DNA of 64,000 bases from Ancylobacter polymorphus (GCF_022836935.1 NZ_CP083239.1:2308001-2372000); one strand, 5' to 3'; counted from the stretch's first letter, positions 33,548 through 45,807 are shown. Numbers and translations: made by a program. The notes: generated from the sequence alone by a model not told the origin.

Positions 33548-33622
33548 GGCGCGGCACCGTACCGCGCCGCGACCGAGCCGCGGCCCTCCCGAAGGGCCGG
33601 TCCCGCCGGGAGCCCCGGCGGG
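33548..33622 (-). promoter_or_regulatory. cluster of three GC-rich hairpins in the gltB-gltD spacer
   Basis: Three inverted repeats lie in the 172-bp spacer: 33548-33568 (7-bp arms GGCGCGG/CCGCGCC), 33582-33598 (6-bp arms GGCCCT/AGGGCC) and 33602-33622 (9-bp arms CCCGCCGGG/CCCGGCGGG, 3-base loop). None has a T-run, so they are not classic terminators. They may stabilise the gltB 3' end or set the gltB to gltD ratio; this role is inference. Confidence 0.5.
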
Positions 33623-33633
33623 TGCGGGCAGAC

Positions 33634-38361
<4,728 letters not shown>

Positions 38362-38802
38362 TCCCGTCACTCCCTCAAGGGTCGCTTTGATGTCCGGCGC
38401 CGAAACGGTCTGTTCCCGCGGGGCGCTCTCCCGCAAGGCGTTCCCGCTCGCCGAACTACGCTAGCATCCGCCGTGCCACGCCCTCAGAAGGGCTGGGCCG
38501 CGAATTATAGGACAGCATACCTGCCCTATCAACCGCGAAGATGCCAGAATTGACGCCCGCGCACAAGCGGCGCGCGTGCAATCGCCGGCGCGTTTTTTCA
38601 CTCTTCTTGCGAAGCGCGCGCGCGAAGCGAAACGAACGGTAAGGCGCCTGGCCTCCGTGCGCAACGCCGTTGCGTCTGAAGGTCGCCGTTACCGCCCGCG
38701 TGGTTGCGAGGGCGGGGAGGGGAGGGGACATGCGCCAAGGTCTTGCCGATGCCGCATTTTGCGGCTTCGCTGCCCACTCGCCCTTCCGCTTCGGAGATGT
38801 CC
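38362..38802. other. divergent intergenic region of gltB and the Pro-rich secreted protein gene
   Basis: No gene is visible. The gltB side holds a near-consensus promoter (38504-38532) and about 135 bases of leader with GC-rich inverted segments (CGGGAGAGCGCCCCGCGGG on the minus strand). No known riboswitch was recognised in the leader. The side towards 38803 shows no clear promoter. Confidence 0.5.
38504..38532 (-). promoter_or_regulatory. near-consensus sigma-70 promoter of gltB
   Basis: On the minus strand, TTGATA (38527-38532) and TATAAT (38504-38509) are separated by exactly 17 bp. The predicted start near 38497 leaves a leader of about 135 bases before the gltB ATG. Such close matches are uncommon in this GC-rich genome. 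Confidence 0.75.
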
Positions 38803-39729
38803 ATGCCGATGCCCTGCGCGCCGACCGCCCGCTTGCCCCGGCGCCTCGCGGTGGCCGTGCCGGCGCTGGCCGGTTTGTGCACCCTCATCAGCCTGCCGGC
38901 GCAGGCGCAGATGTATGTCCGGCCCTATGGCGGGGTCTATGTGGAGCGCTATTACGGCCCGCCCCCGGCTTATTACCCGCCGCCCCCGGTCTATTATCCC
39001 CCGCCGGCCGCCTATCCACCCCCACCGCCGGTCTATCAGGCGCCGGGTCGCTTTCCCTTCGCCGATGTCGCCCCGATGCTGCGCTCCCTGGGCATGAGCG
39101 CCATCGGCCGGCCGCGCGTCGACGGCAACACCTATCTCGTCGATGCCACCGCGCGCTCGGGGGCGCGCATGCGCGTGCGTATCGATGCCTATAGCGGCGA
39201 GGTGATCGCCATGCACCCGATCGGGCAGGGGCCGGTGGGCGCCGCGCCGTCCGCACCCGCCCGTCAGGCGCTGCCGGCGGTGGCGCCGCTGCCGCCCGCG
39301 CGGCCGCCGGAACTCGCCGCCATCCCAGCGCCGGAGCCTTCGGCCGAGGCGCTGCCCGCCGCCGCCCCGGATTCCCCGCCGCCTTCCGCCCCGCCGTCCC
39401 CCGAGCCGGCGGCCAATGCGACGACGCCCGCGTCCCCCTCCGCTGCGACGGGGGCGAGCGAGCCGGCGCCGGGCGCTGCCTCCCCGGTGCGGATCATCCC
39501 GGGGACCGCCGTCCCGCCGAGCGCCATGCCCCCGGCGACGGCATCGACTGCGCCTCCCGCGGCCACGCCGCCCGCCGAACCGGCCAAGGCTGCCGCCGCA
39601 ACGCCTGCCGTTCCCCCCGCCGGCAGCGGCACGGGAACCGGCGTCGGCACCGGCAGCACCGTGCCGGCCGGCACCGCCTCGGTCTATGCGCGCGGCGCCT
39701 CGGGCAAGCCGGCGCCGACGGAGGACTGA
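38803..39729 (+). CDS. secreted Pro/Ala-rich protein with PepSY-like domain
   Basis: The product is 308 residues from the ATG at 38803 (38797 and 38809 are also possible). A signal peptide ends in SLPAQAQ. It is followed by a Tyr/Pro repeat segment (YYPPPPVYYPPPAAYPPPPP), a PepSY-like domain (about 85-150; GNTYLVDATARSGARMRVRI, then DAYSGEVIAMHPIG), and a long Ala/Pro-rich tail of low complexity. The small domain is clearly related to that in the protein at 40624-41007. CGGAG sits next to the cluster of ATGs. Cell-wall or periplasmic location is inferred; the function is unknown. Confidence 0.75.
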   Translation: MPMPCAPTARLPRRLAVAVPALAGLCTLISLPAQAQMYVRPYGGVYVERYYGPPPAYYPPPPVYYPPPAAYPPPPPVYQAPGRFPFADVAPMLRSLGMSAIGRPRVDGNTYLVDATARSGARMRVRIDAYSGEVIAMHPIGQGPVGAAPSAPARQALPAVAPLPPARPPELAAIPAPEPSAEALPAAAPDSPPPSAPPSPEPAANATTPASPSAATGASEPAPGAASPVRIIPGTAVPPSAMPPATASTAPPAATPPAEPAKAAAATPAVPPAGSGTGTGVGTGSTVPAGTASVYARGASGKPAPTED

Positions 39730-39746
39730 TCTCCCGCCCGCAACGC

Positions 39747-39785
39747 AAAGGGCGCCCCGGTGGTCCGCCGGGGCGCCCTTTTTTG
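39747..39785 (+). terminator. strong Rho-independent terminator after the Pro-rich protein gene
   Basis: AAAGGGCGCCCCGG TGGTCCG CCGGGGCGCCCTTTTTT is a long perfect stem with an A-run before and a T-run after. It can act for both strands, ending hsp20 transcripts too. Confidence 0.9.
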
Positions 39786-39865
39786 TCCATGGAGAGCTGA
39801 GGCGCCGCTGCGGGGACGGTCCTCACCCGCAGCAGGCCGTCGGCTTCGCTAGTACGGCCTCCGCC

Positions 39866-40357
39866 TCACGCGGCTTGGGCCTCGCTGGCTTTCGCCTCGC
39901 TGGTCTTGGCCTCGATCACGCGCGGCGCGCTGGCGCCGGTGGCGATGGGAATGGTCCGGGGCTTCATCGCCTCGGGAATCTCGCGCACCAGTTCCACATG
40001 CAGCAGGCCGTTGGCGAGGCTGGCCCCGCGCACTTCCACATGGTCGGCGAGCTGGAAGCGGCGCTCGAAAGCGCGGGCGGCGATGCCCTGATAGAGCACA
40101 TCGGCCGGCTTGCCGGCCTCGACCTTGCGATCGCCGCGAATGGACAGGCCATTCTCCTTCACCTCGATGGACAGATCGTCCGCGGTGAAGCCGGCGACGG
40201 CGACGGTGATGCGGTAGGCGTTCTCGCCGGTGCGCTCGATATTATAGGGCGGGTAGGTCGGGGCAGTGTCGACGCTGTTCACCTGGTCCAGCAGCGAGAA
40301 CAGGCGATCAAAGCCGACGGTCGAACGGTGCAGGGGGGTAAGGTCAAACGTACGCAT
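39866..40357 (-). CDS. small heat-shock protein, Hsp20/alpha-crystallin family (IbpA type)
   Basis: This ATP-independent chaperone holds unfolding proteins for refolding by other chaperones. The 163-residue product begins MRTFDLTPLHRSTVGFDRLF, the class A rhizobial sHsp start, followed by an alpha-crystallin domain (about 35-125) with NAYRITVAVAGFTADDL, ENGLSIRGDRK, FERRFQLADHVEVRGASLAN and GLLHVELVREIPE. The tail is charged and Ala-rich (EAKTSEAKASEAQAA). An RpoH-type promoter and a ROSE-like thermometer lie directly upstream, which matches heat control at two levels. Confidence 0.95.
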   Translation of the reverse strand: MRTFDLTPLHRSTVGFDRLFSLLDQVNSVDTAPTYPPYNIERTGENAYRITVAVAGFTADDLSIEVKENGLSIRGDRKVEAGKPADVLYQGIAARAFERRFQLADHVEVRGASLANGLLHVELVREIPEAMKPRTIPIATGASAPRVIEAKTSEAKASEAQAA

Positions 40358-40358
40358 G

Positions 40359-40384
40359 GCATATCCTCACATTAAGCGACATGC
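40359..40384 (-). promoter_or_regulatory. ROSE-like RNA thermometer hairpin covering the hsp20 ribosome binding site
   Basis: The minus strand, read 5' to 3', has GCATG TCGCT, a loop TAATGTG, then AGGA TATGC just before the ATG. The UCGCU segment pairs with the AGGA Shine-Dalgarno with one extra G, exactly the U(U/C)GCU signature of ROSE elements, and GCAU/AUGC extends the stem. Two further hairpins lie upstream in the leader: GTACCG/CGGTAC, and GGGTTC/GGACCC with an inner CTCA/TGAG. This multi-hairpin layout is typical of ROSE leaders of rhizobial small heat-shock genes. Confidence 0.82.
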
Positions 40385-40448
40385 AGAAGGGTCCTCTCAA
40401 ATGAGCCGAACCCGGTTCACGTACCGCCTTCTGGCCGGTACAACAGCG

Positions 40449-40476
40449 AGATAGGAAAGGCTTTGCGGCGCGCAAG
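40449..40476 (-). promoter_or_regulatory. RpoH (sigma-32) type promoter of hsp20
   Basis: On the minus strand CTTG (40473-40476), 17 bases, and CCTATCT (40449-40455) match the alphaproteobacterial heat-shock consensus CTTG-N17-CYTATNT. The predicted start near 40442 begins just ahead of the first leader hairpin. Confidence 0.8.
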
Positions 40477-40623
40477 AGCCTCATGGCGAAATCGGCGGCG
40501 CGCCTGTCGCGGCCCGCGCGGATCGCACATGAACGCGGGATGAACGAGGGGCTCGGACCCTATTCAGTGCCGACGGGTTAAGGGATCGAAGGTCGGTAAA
40601 TATCCGATCAAGGGGTGTGTGGA

Positions 40624-41007
40624 GTGAGGACGCGGGCACCGGTGGCGCTGGCCGTCGCCGTGGGACTGCTGGTCGGGACGCTTCCCCCGCTGCTGCCGGG
40701 GAGCATGACCGCGTTCGCCCAGAATTATCGACCGCCGCCCGGGCCCTATACGCCGGGACCGGGCCCCTACGCGCCTTATGACGCGCCGCCGGGCGGCCGG
40801 GCGGGCGGGCCGGTGGATGCCGACGCGGCGGTGCGGATGCTGAGCGCGCGCGGCTTTTCCAACATTTCCGTGATCCGCCGGCGCGGGGCCACCATTCTTC
40901 TGGAAGCCAACGGCCCGCGCGGCGAGCGCGTGCAAGTGGTGGTGGACGGCGCGTCCGGCGCCATCAGCGGCATGAAGGTGATCGGCTTCGGCGACAAGCG
41001 CTACTGA
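40624..41007 (+). CDS. small secreted PepSY-like protein
   Basis: The product is 127 residues from a GTG at 40624 (a GTG at 40615 is possible); AAGGGG lies 8 bases upstream. A signal peptide ends near MTAFAQ, followed by a Pro/Gly/Tyr-rich linker (YRPPPGPYTPGPGPYAP) and a PepSY-like domain (VRMLSARGFSNISVIRRRG, ATILLEANGPRGERVQVVVD, SGAISGMKVIG). The domain parallels that of the protein at 38803-39729, including the spacing of SGE/SGA and the final VIG/PIG. Probably periplasmic; the function is unknown. Confidence 0.82.
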   Translation: MRTRAPVALAVAVGLLVGTLPPLLPGSMTAFAQNYRPPPGPYTPGPGPYAPYDAPPGGRAGGPVDADAAVRMLSARGFSNISVIRRRGATILLEANGPRGERVQVVVDGASGAISGMKVIGFGDKRY

Positions 41008-41120
41008 GAGGCGCCACCGCCCGGCGGGCCTGACGTTGCGGCGCTTTGCGCGCTTTTGCGCCTTTGCCCGGTGCCGGGGCTTCGCTATAAGCCGCAGGGC
41101 AAAAACCAGCGCGCGGCGAC

Positions 41121-42080
41121 ATGAGCTTCAAACCCGTTCTCTATTCGACCCGGGATAATCCGGTGCCGGAAGGTGCCCTGTGCGGTGCGGTCACCGCCAC
41201 CGATGGAATCCGGCTGCGTTTCGCCCGCTGGATGCCGCTGGGCGACGTGTGTCACGGCACTGTCTGCGTCTTTCCCGGCCGCACCGAGAAGATCGAGAAA
41301 TATTTCGAGACCGTGCGCGACCTGCTGCGCCGGGGCTTCGCGGTGGCCGCGCTTGACTGGCGCGGGCAGGGCGGATCGCAGCGGCTGCTGTCCAACCCCA
41401 TGAAGGGCCATATCAAGGACTTCGCGGACTACCAGCTCGACATTGAGGCGCTGCTGCGCGAGGTGGTGCTGCCGGACATGCCGGGGCCCTGTTTCGCCCT
41501 TGCCCATTCCATGGGCGCGGCCATCCTGCTCGACCATGCGCGCCGGGGCGGGCAGTCGTTCGAGCGCATGTTCCTGGTCGCGCCCATGCTCGACCTCTCG
41601 CTGCTGAAGCACGATGTCGCGGCGCGGCGCATTGCCCGCACCCTGTCGCGCCTCGGCCTGTCGCGCGCCTATGTGCCGACCCGCAAGGTGCGGCCGCTGC
41701 ACGAGGTGCATTTCGAGGGCAATCGCCTGACCTCCGACGCCACGCGCTTCGCCCGCAACCTCACCATATCCATGGAGCATCCGCAGCTCGAAGTCGGCCC
41801 CCCGACCATTGGCTGGGTGAAGGCCGCCTTCGATCTGATGGAGACGCTGGCCGACCCGGCCTCGGCGCGGGCGATCCGCCAGCCGCTGCTGATGGTCGGC
41901 GCGGGGGCGGACAAGATCGTCTCCACGCCCAGCATCGAGCATCTCGGCACCCGGCTGATCGCCGGCGCGCACATTATCATTCCCGGCGCGCGACACGAAT
42001 TGCTGCAGGAGCGCGACCTGTTCCGCGAGCCCTTGCTCGCCGCTTTCGATGCCTTCATTCCCGGCAGCGCGGCCGCCTGA
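41121..42080 (+). CDS. alpha/beta hydrolase, lysophospholipase-like (PldB/monoglyceride lipase family)
   Basis: The 319-residue cytoplasmic protein has the serine hydrolase elbow ALAHSMGAAIL (Ser about residue 132), the oxyanion loop VCVFPGRTEKIEKYFE, DWRGQGGSQRLL, a late Asp in GAGADKIVSTPS and the His in PGARHELLQERD. FPGRTEKIEKY matches PldB-type lysophospholipases, which hydrolyse lysophospholipids in membrane turnover. The exact substrate is not fixed by sequence. It is convergent with hisN. Confidence 0.9.
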   Translation: MSFKPVLYSTRDNPVPEGALCGAVTATDGIRLRFARWMPLGDVCHGTVCVFPGRTEKIEKYFETVRDLLRRGFAVAALDWRGQGGSQRLLSNPMKGHIKDFADYQLDIEALLREVVLPDMPGPCFALAHSMGAAILLDHARRGGQSFERMFLVAPMLDLSLLKHDVAARRIARTLSRLGLSRAYVPTRKVRPLHEVHFEGNRLTSDATRFARNLTISMEHPQLEVGPPTIGWVKAAFDLMETLADPASARAIRQPLLMVGAGADKIVSTPSIEHLGTRLIAGAHIIIPGARHELLQERDLFREPLLAAFDAFIPGSAAA

Positions 42081-42098
42081 ATCGGCGTCGACGGGGCC

Positions 42099-42884
42099 TC
42101 AGCCGCGGTTGAGCACGCTCAGCGCCTCTTCATGCAGGCGGCGGTCGCCTGAGGCGACGACGCGCCCGCCGGAGAGATCCGAGCCGCCCTCCCAATTGGT
42201 GACGATGCCGCCCGCGCCCTGAACGATGGGGGTGAGCGGCAGAATGTCGAAATCGTTCAGATTGGTCTCGATGACGAGATCGACATGGCCGGCGGCGAGC
42301 ATGCAATAGGCATAGCAATCGCCGCCGTAGCGCGGCAGCCGCACGCGCTTCTCCACTTCCGTGTAGAGGACGCGGTTGCCTTCCTCCATCAGCAGTGGGC
42401 TGGTGGTCATCATGACCGCTTCGCCCAGGGAGGCGCAGGGGCGGACGGTGAGCCGGCGGTCGCCGGCCGGGCCGCGATAGCGCGCCTGCGCGCCGTCGCC
42501 GGTGAAGCGCTCGCGGATGAAGGGCTGGTGCATCATGCCAAAGACCGGCTCGCCCTGCCGGCACAGGCCGATCAGCGTGCCCCAGGCCGGCATGCCGCTG
42601 ATGAAGGACTTTGTGCCGTCGATGGGATCGAGCACCCAGACATAATCGGCATCGAGGCCCTCATCGGGAAACTCCTCGCCGCGCACGCCATGGCTGGGAA
42701 AGGTGCGGCGGATGAGCGAGCGCATCGCCTGCTCGGCGGCGCGGTCGGCGGCGGTGACGGGATCGAACACCGCGCCGCGGCTCTTGTCCTCGACACCCAG
42801 AGCGGTGCGGAAGAAGGGCAGTATGGCCTGCCCGGACACGGAGGCGAGTTCGTCGACGAAGCTCTCGAAGTCCACCGCGCCCAT
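42099..42884 (-). CDS. hisN: histidinol-phosphatase of the inositol-monophosphatase family
   Basis: HisN hydrolyses histidinol phosphate in histidine synthesis. The 261-residue product has the IMPase metal motifs GEEFPDEG, VLDPIDGTKSFISGMP and YGGDCYAYCMLAAGHVDLVI. The KSFISGMPAWGTLI segment is characteristic of the HisN subgroup rather than SuhB. The ATG at 42884 follows CAGGACCAG. An inositol-1-phosphatase role is possible but less likely. The first of three small-RNA genes begins about 250 bp from its start codon on the other strand. Confidence 0.88.
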   Translation of the reverse strand: MGAVDFESFVDELASVSGQAILPFFRTALGVEDKSRGAVFDPVTAADRAAEQAMRSLIRRTFPSHGVRGEEFPDEGLDADYVWVLDPIDGTKSFISGMPAWGTLIGLCRQGEPVFGMMHQPFIRERFTGDGAQARYRGPAGDRRLTVRPCASLGEAVMMTTSPLLMEEGNRVLYTEVEKRVRLPRYGGDCYAYCMLAAGHVDLVIETNLNDFDILPLTPIVQGAGGIVTNWEGGSDLSGGRVVASGDRRLHEEALSVLNRG

Positions 42885-43099
42885 CTGGTCCTGCCCCTGC
42901 TGCTGCCCTGCCGGGACGTTCCGTCCGGCGCCCTCACTTCCTACCGGGCAGCGCAGGGAACGGCAATTGCCCTATGCGTGGCGCAGGGGGCGGAGGCGGG
43001 CGCGACTCCTGCGCGAGATGAGGGGCGTCCCTCAATTTTGCCCCGCGCCAAGCGCATGGCTGCCATTCCGGCAGGGTCAAGAAATGGGCAATTCCGTCG

Positions 43100-43130
43100 T
43101 TGCACGGGAGAAGTGAACCTGCCATATTAT
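43100..43130 (+). promoter_or_regulatory. promoter of small RNA copy A
   Basis: TTGCAC (43100-43105) and an AT-rich -10 (CATATTAT, 43123-43130) at 17-19 bp spacing lie directly upstream of copy A. Copy B has the matching elements at 43454-43482. Confidence 0.55.
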
Positions 43131-43144
43131 TGCAGCGCGGTAGA

Positions 43145-43234
43145 GCGATTGGCGTCGCCTTACCGCCGCCCTCCTTGGGCGTTTCCTCCCTAGACTTGGG
43201 CCGCTCCGGCAACGTGAGCGGCCCCTTTCTTTTT
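43145..43234 (+). ncRNA. small RNA of the suhB/alpha-r8 (MmgR) type, copy A
   Basis: The element has three parts. Hairpin 1 is GCGA TTGGCG TCGC (43145-43158), hairpin 2 is GCCC TCCTT GGGC (43168-43180), and the invariant single-stranded decamer TTTCCTCCCT lies at 43182-43191. A terminator follows: GGGCCGCTC/GAGCGGCCC and a T-run to 43234. The decamer and layout match what I recall of the alpha-r8 family (Rfam suhB), whose Sinorhizobium member MmgR restrains PHB storage. The pyrimidine-rich decamer could pair with Shine-Dalgarno regions. The actual 5' end may lie up to about 8 bases upstream. Confidence 0.78.
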
Positions 43235-43453
43235 CGCCATCCTTTTGAAAAGCAATGAGATTTTCAGCGACCCGGGCGCGCTATGCAGCTCCGCATGGGA
43301 TGGGTTCTCCCGACGAAAGCCGGGTTCAGGGCGATGGCAGGCGGCGCTTAAAAGCACCGCGTGCCGATTCCGGCGCCACGCGCGCTGGATGCGCGATTGT
43401 CATCATTTGAGCGCCTGCGACCAATTGCCAGTTTCGTTTCTTTCGTTTCGCCG

Positions 43454-43482
43454 TTGTCACGGCGGCGTCGCAGGTCTATGTT
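43454..43482 (+). promoter_or_regulatory. promoter of small RNA copy B
   Basis: TTGTCA (43454-43459), 17 bp, TATGTT (43477-43482). The predicted start near 43489 precedes the first hairpin of copy B by about 11 bases. Confidence 0.6.
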
Positions 43483-43499
43483 TATTGCGTTGCGGCGGC

Positions 43500-43590
43500 G
43501 TGATTGGCGTCACGCTGCCGCCGCCCTCCTTGGGCGTTTCCTCCCTAGACTTGGGCCGCTTGCGCGCTGCGTAAGCGGCCTCTTTCTTTT
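43500..43590 (+). ncRNA. small RNA of the suhB/alpha-r8 (MmgR) type, copy B
   Basis: It has the same layout as copy A: hairpin 1 GTGA TTGGCG TCAC (43500-43513), hairpin 2 GCCCTCCTTGGGC (43523-43535), decamer TTTCCTCCCT (43537-43546), and terminator GGCCGCTT/AAGCGGCC with TCTTTCTTTT to 43590. Both bases of one pair in hairpin 1 differ from copies A and C (C-G to T-A), and both bases of one terminator pair differ from copy A, so the fold is conserved rather than just the sequence. The last 67 bp are identical to copy C. Confidence 0.78.
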
Positions 43591-44308
43591 CAGCGCCGGA
43601 CAGACCCGCTGTTTCCCTGCGCGCGATCTCAGTAGGCTGATCGCGCCACCATCATCACCTCCGGACTATCGCGAAGGGAGTTCATCGCGGCTCCTGCGTC
43701 GCGCAGCTCATCCGGGCGCGGAACGGCCTCGGTCGGTTGGCGATGAGGAGGGCCGTTCTCCCGGCGAAAGAGCAGTGTTCAGCCTCGGCCGTGACGGCTC
43801 GGCCTCAATGGCGCAGTCTGGAGTGCCGGGCGAGCACGGTGCCCCGAATGAACGCAGGCCTTTTTCTGCCACTTCTCCCCGTCCCACCCGCGTGCTCAAT
43901 GGGTTCGGGCTCCTCATGCGCCCTTGGTCGCACAGAGCGCGCCACCGCTGCGCGAAAGCGTGCGGGATCAAGGTGGGCGGCGAGAAGGGAGGTGGGCTCG
44001 CTCTGCTGCTTTTTCGGCAGCCGAACTTCAGGCGGTAGCCGGACAGACGGCTCGGTTTCCTGATGCCGGGATTCCGCCAACCGGCCGTGCGCCTGCCTCA
44101 AAACGGAAACGGGCGCTGACGTGCCGCGACCCCCCGGTCGGCTCCGTCAACGCCCGGCAGGGCGCCAAGCGCTCCTGAAAGGTAATTTCATACGGCAAGT
44201 TGCGGTATTAATGTCACACCGCTCGCGTCACCGTATTTGGTATGCCAGAAACTGACAGGGCTTGCCTTGATTATTCCGCAATGCACCTACATCTTGCATT
44301 CGCACGCA
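43591..44308. other. 718-bp gene-poor spacer between small RNA copies B and C
   Basis: Several short open frames exist on both strands, but none resembles a known family or has a good ribosome binding site. The end near 44180-44300 is noticeably richer in A and T than the surroundings and includes the presumed copy C promoter. I see no mobile-element gene or terminal repeats. Confidence 0.5.
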
Positions 44309-44398
44309 GCGATTGGCGTCGCTCCGTGCAGCCCTCCTTGGGCGTTTCCTCCCTAGACTTGGGCCGCTTGCGCGCTGCGTAAGCGGCCTCTTTCTTTT
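44309..44398 (+). ncRNA. small RNA of the suhB/alpha-r8 (MmgR) type, copy C
   Basis: Hairpin 1 is GCGA TTGGCG TCGC (44309-44322), hairpin 2 GCCCTCCTTGGGC (44331-44343), decamer TTTCCTCCCT (44345-44354), and terminator GGCCGCTT/AAGCGGCC with TCTTTCTTTT to 44398. From 44332 to the end it is identical to copy B. The promoter is less clear: TTGATT (44267-44272) and TACATC (44288-44293) are closer together than ideal, so this copy may need an activator or be weakly expressed. Confidence 0.76.
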
Positions 44399-44680
44399 GC
44401 GCCGGACGAAAACGCCTGCCGTGGCTTCTGCCATCTTGCCGGTCGTCCCGTTGCGGTTCCGTGGTCTCTCTGTGAGAGCCCGTCCGTCCTTTCGGACCGA
44501 CCTTTCCCCCCGCTTTTTCAGCGGCTTTGACCGAACAACCGGTGGTGGATTTCAGCCCGGAACCGAGCGTGCAGAATTGGTATAGCTCGCATGTTTAAAA
44601 TGCAAGGCTCTGCGATGAGGTTTTTTGCGTCGCCCCATCAAAAATTTGAAACGCCTCGTCAATGAATTGAAAAATATGGG
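44399..44680. other. AT-rich spacer with a tRNA-like hairpin remnant
   Basis: No gene is seen. At 44571-44613 GCAGA/TCTGC encloses AATTGGTATAGCTC and the hairpin GCAT GTTTAAA ATGC, which recall a tRNA D-arm and anticodon arm, but no T-arm or acceptor stem follows. The stretch up to 44680 is AT-rich compared with its neighbours. Confidence 0.4.
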
Positions 44681-45562
44681 TTATTCAGCCGCTGTGCGCA
44701 GCGGCGCGAGGTCGAGATGCGGTATCTCGGTCAGCGCGAGCGCGACTTCGAGCAGATCGTTCTGCACGATCTCGAAATTTTCGGACGGTTCGTAGGTCGC
44801 CTCGCGCATATAGAGCGCGCGGTTGATCTCGATCTGCACCGCATGCATCCCGGAGGCGGGGTTGCCGTAATGCTCGGTGATGAAGCCGCCGGCATAGGGC
44901 TTGTTGCGCACCACGCTGTAGCCGCGCCGGCGCAGCTCGGCTTCGATCGTGTCGGGAATGACACCGGCGCAGCTCGTGCCGTAGCGATCGCCCAGCACGA
45001 TGTCGATGCGCCCGTCCCGCTGGCAGCCGGACGGCATGGAGTGGCAGTCCACCAGAACGGCGACGCCGAAGCTGCGCTGCATCTGCGCCATCAGCTGGCG
45101 CAGCGAGCGATGATAGGGCTTGTAGAGCGATTCGATGCGGGCGATCGCCTCGTCCACCGGAATGCGCCGGCCATAAATCTCCTGCGCCTCGCCGACGATG
45201 CGGGCGATGGTGCCGAGCCCGCCGGCGACGCGCATGGAGCGCGTATTGGCGTAAGCGGGCAAGCGACCTTCGAACATGCGGGGGTCGAGCTCATAGGGCT
45301 CGCGATTCACGTCGAGATAGCAGCGCGGGAAATGTGCGCGCATGAACCCCATGCCGAATCGCGTCACCTCGGCGAACAGACGGTCGACGAAGCTGTCCTC
45401 GGAGCGGCGCAGCACGGGCAGATCGAGTCGCGACTGGCTGACGAAGGCGCGGGGATAGACGATGCCGCTATGGGGCGAATTGAACAGGAACGGGGCACGA
45501 AGCGCGGCCGGTTGGACGATCTCGAAGGCGGGGTCGATCGTCTCGGCAATGACGGCCATCAT
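44681..45562 (-). CDS. N-formylglutamate amidohydrolase family protein
   Basis: The 293-residue product has the FGase family motifs FLFNSPHSGIVYP, SEDSFVDRLF, FPRCYLDVNREPYELDPRMF, the metal-site VLVDCHSMPSG, IDIVLGDRYGTSC, and late FITEHYGNPASGMHAVQIEI with RALYMRE. Relatives hydrolyse N-formylglutamate in histidine degradation (HutG) or act on related amides. No hut genes are nearby, so the substrate is uncertain. It starts ATGATG at 45562, just after TGAGGA. It is divergent from cpdR. Confidence 0.9.
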   Translation of the reverse strand: MMAVIAETIDPAFEIVQPAALRAPFLFNSPHSGIVYPRAFVSQSRLDLPVLRRSEDSFVDRLFAEVTRFGMGFMRAHFPRCYLDVNREPYELDPRMFEGRLPAYANTRSMRVAGGLGTIARIVGEAQEIYGRRIPVDEAIARIESLYKPYHRSLRQLMAQMQRSFGVAVLVDCHSMPSGCQRDGRIDIVLGDRYGTSCAGVIPDTIEAELRRRGYSVVRNKPYAGGFITEHYGNPASGMHAVQIEINRALYMREATYEPSENFEIVQNDLLEVALALTEIPHLDLAPLRTAAE

Positions 45563-45807
45563 TCCTCAATCCGCTTCCGGTCCCGCCGCGTGCGGGCCTG
45601 ATCGTCGTGTCTAACATGACGCATAGCGGGGCGGAATGCGGCCGCACGGAGGCGCGCCAGTTTTTGCGCACACGTCCGCGCGAGGGAAACGGGCGCGCGT
45701 TCACGATGTGCTAAGGGGCGCTGGAGTACCCAAGGAGAACGTGTACGCGGCGCGGTGCGCGGGTCGGTTCGTCCGACTCCCTCCATGGCCGCCTCAGGAC
45801 AATCAGG

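Noticed and set aside
38362..38440. gltB leader segment CGGGAGAGCGCC as a glycine-riboswitch core
   Set aside because: Only one short block resembles the aptamer; the second conserved block and the expected stems are missing.
43245..44178. Short open frames in the small-RNA region (for example 43361-44038)
   Set aside because: They run through the small RNAs and terminators, have no ribosome binding sites and resemble no family.
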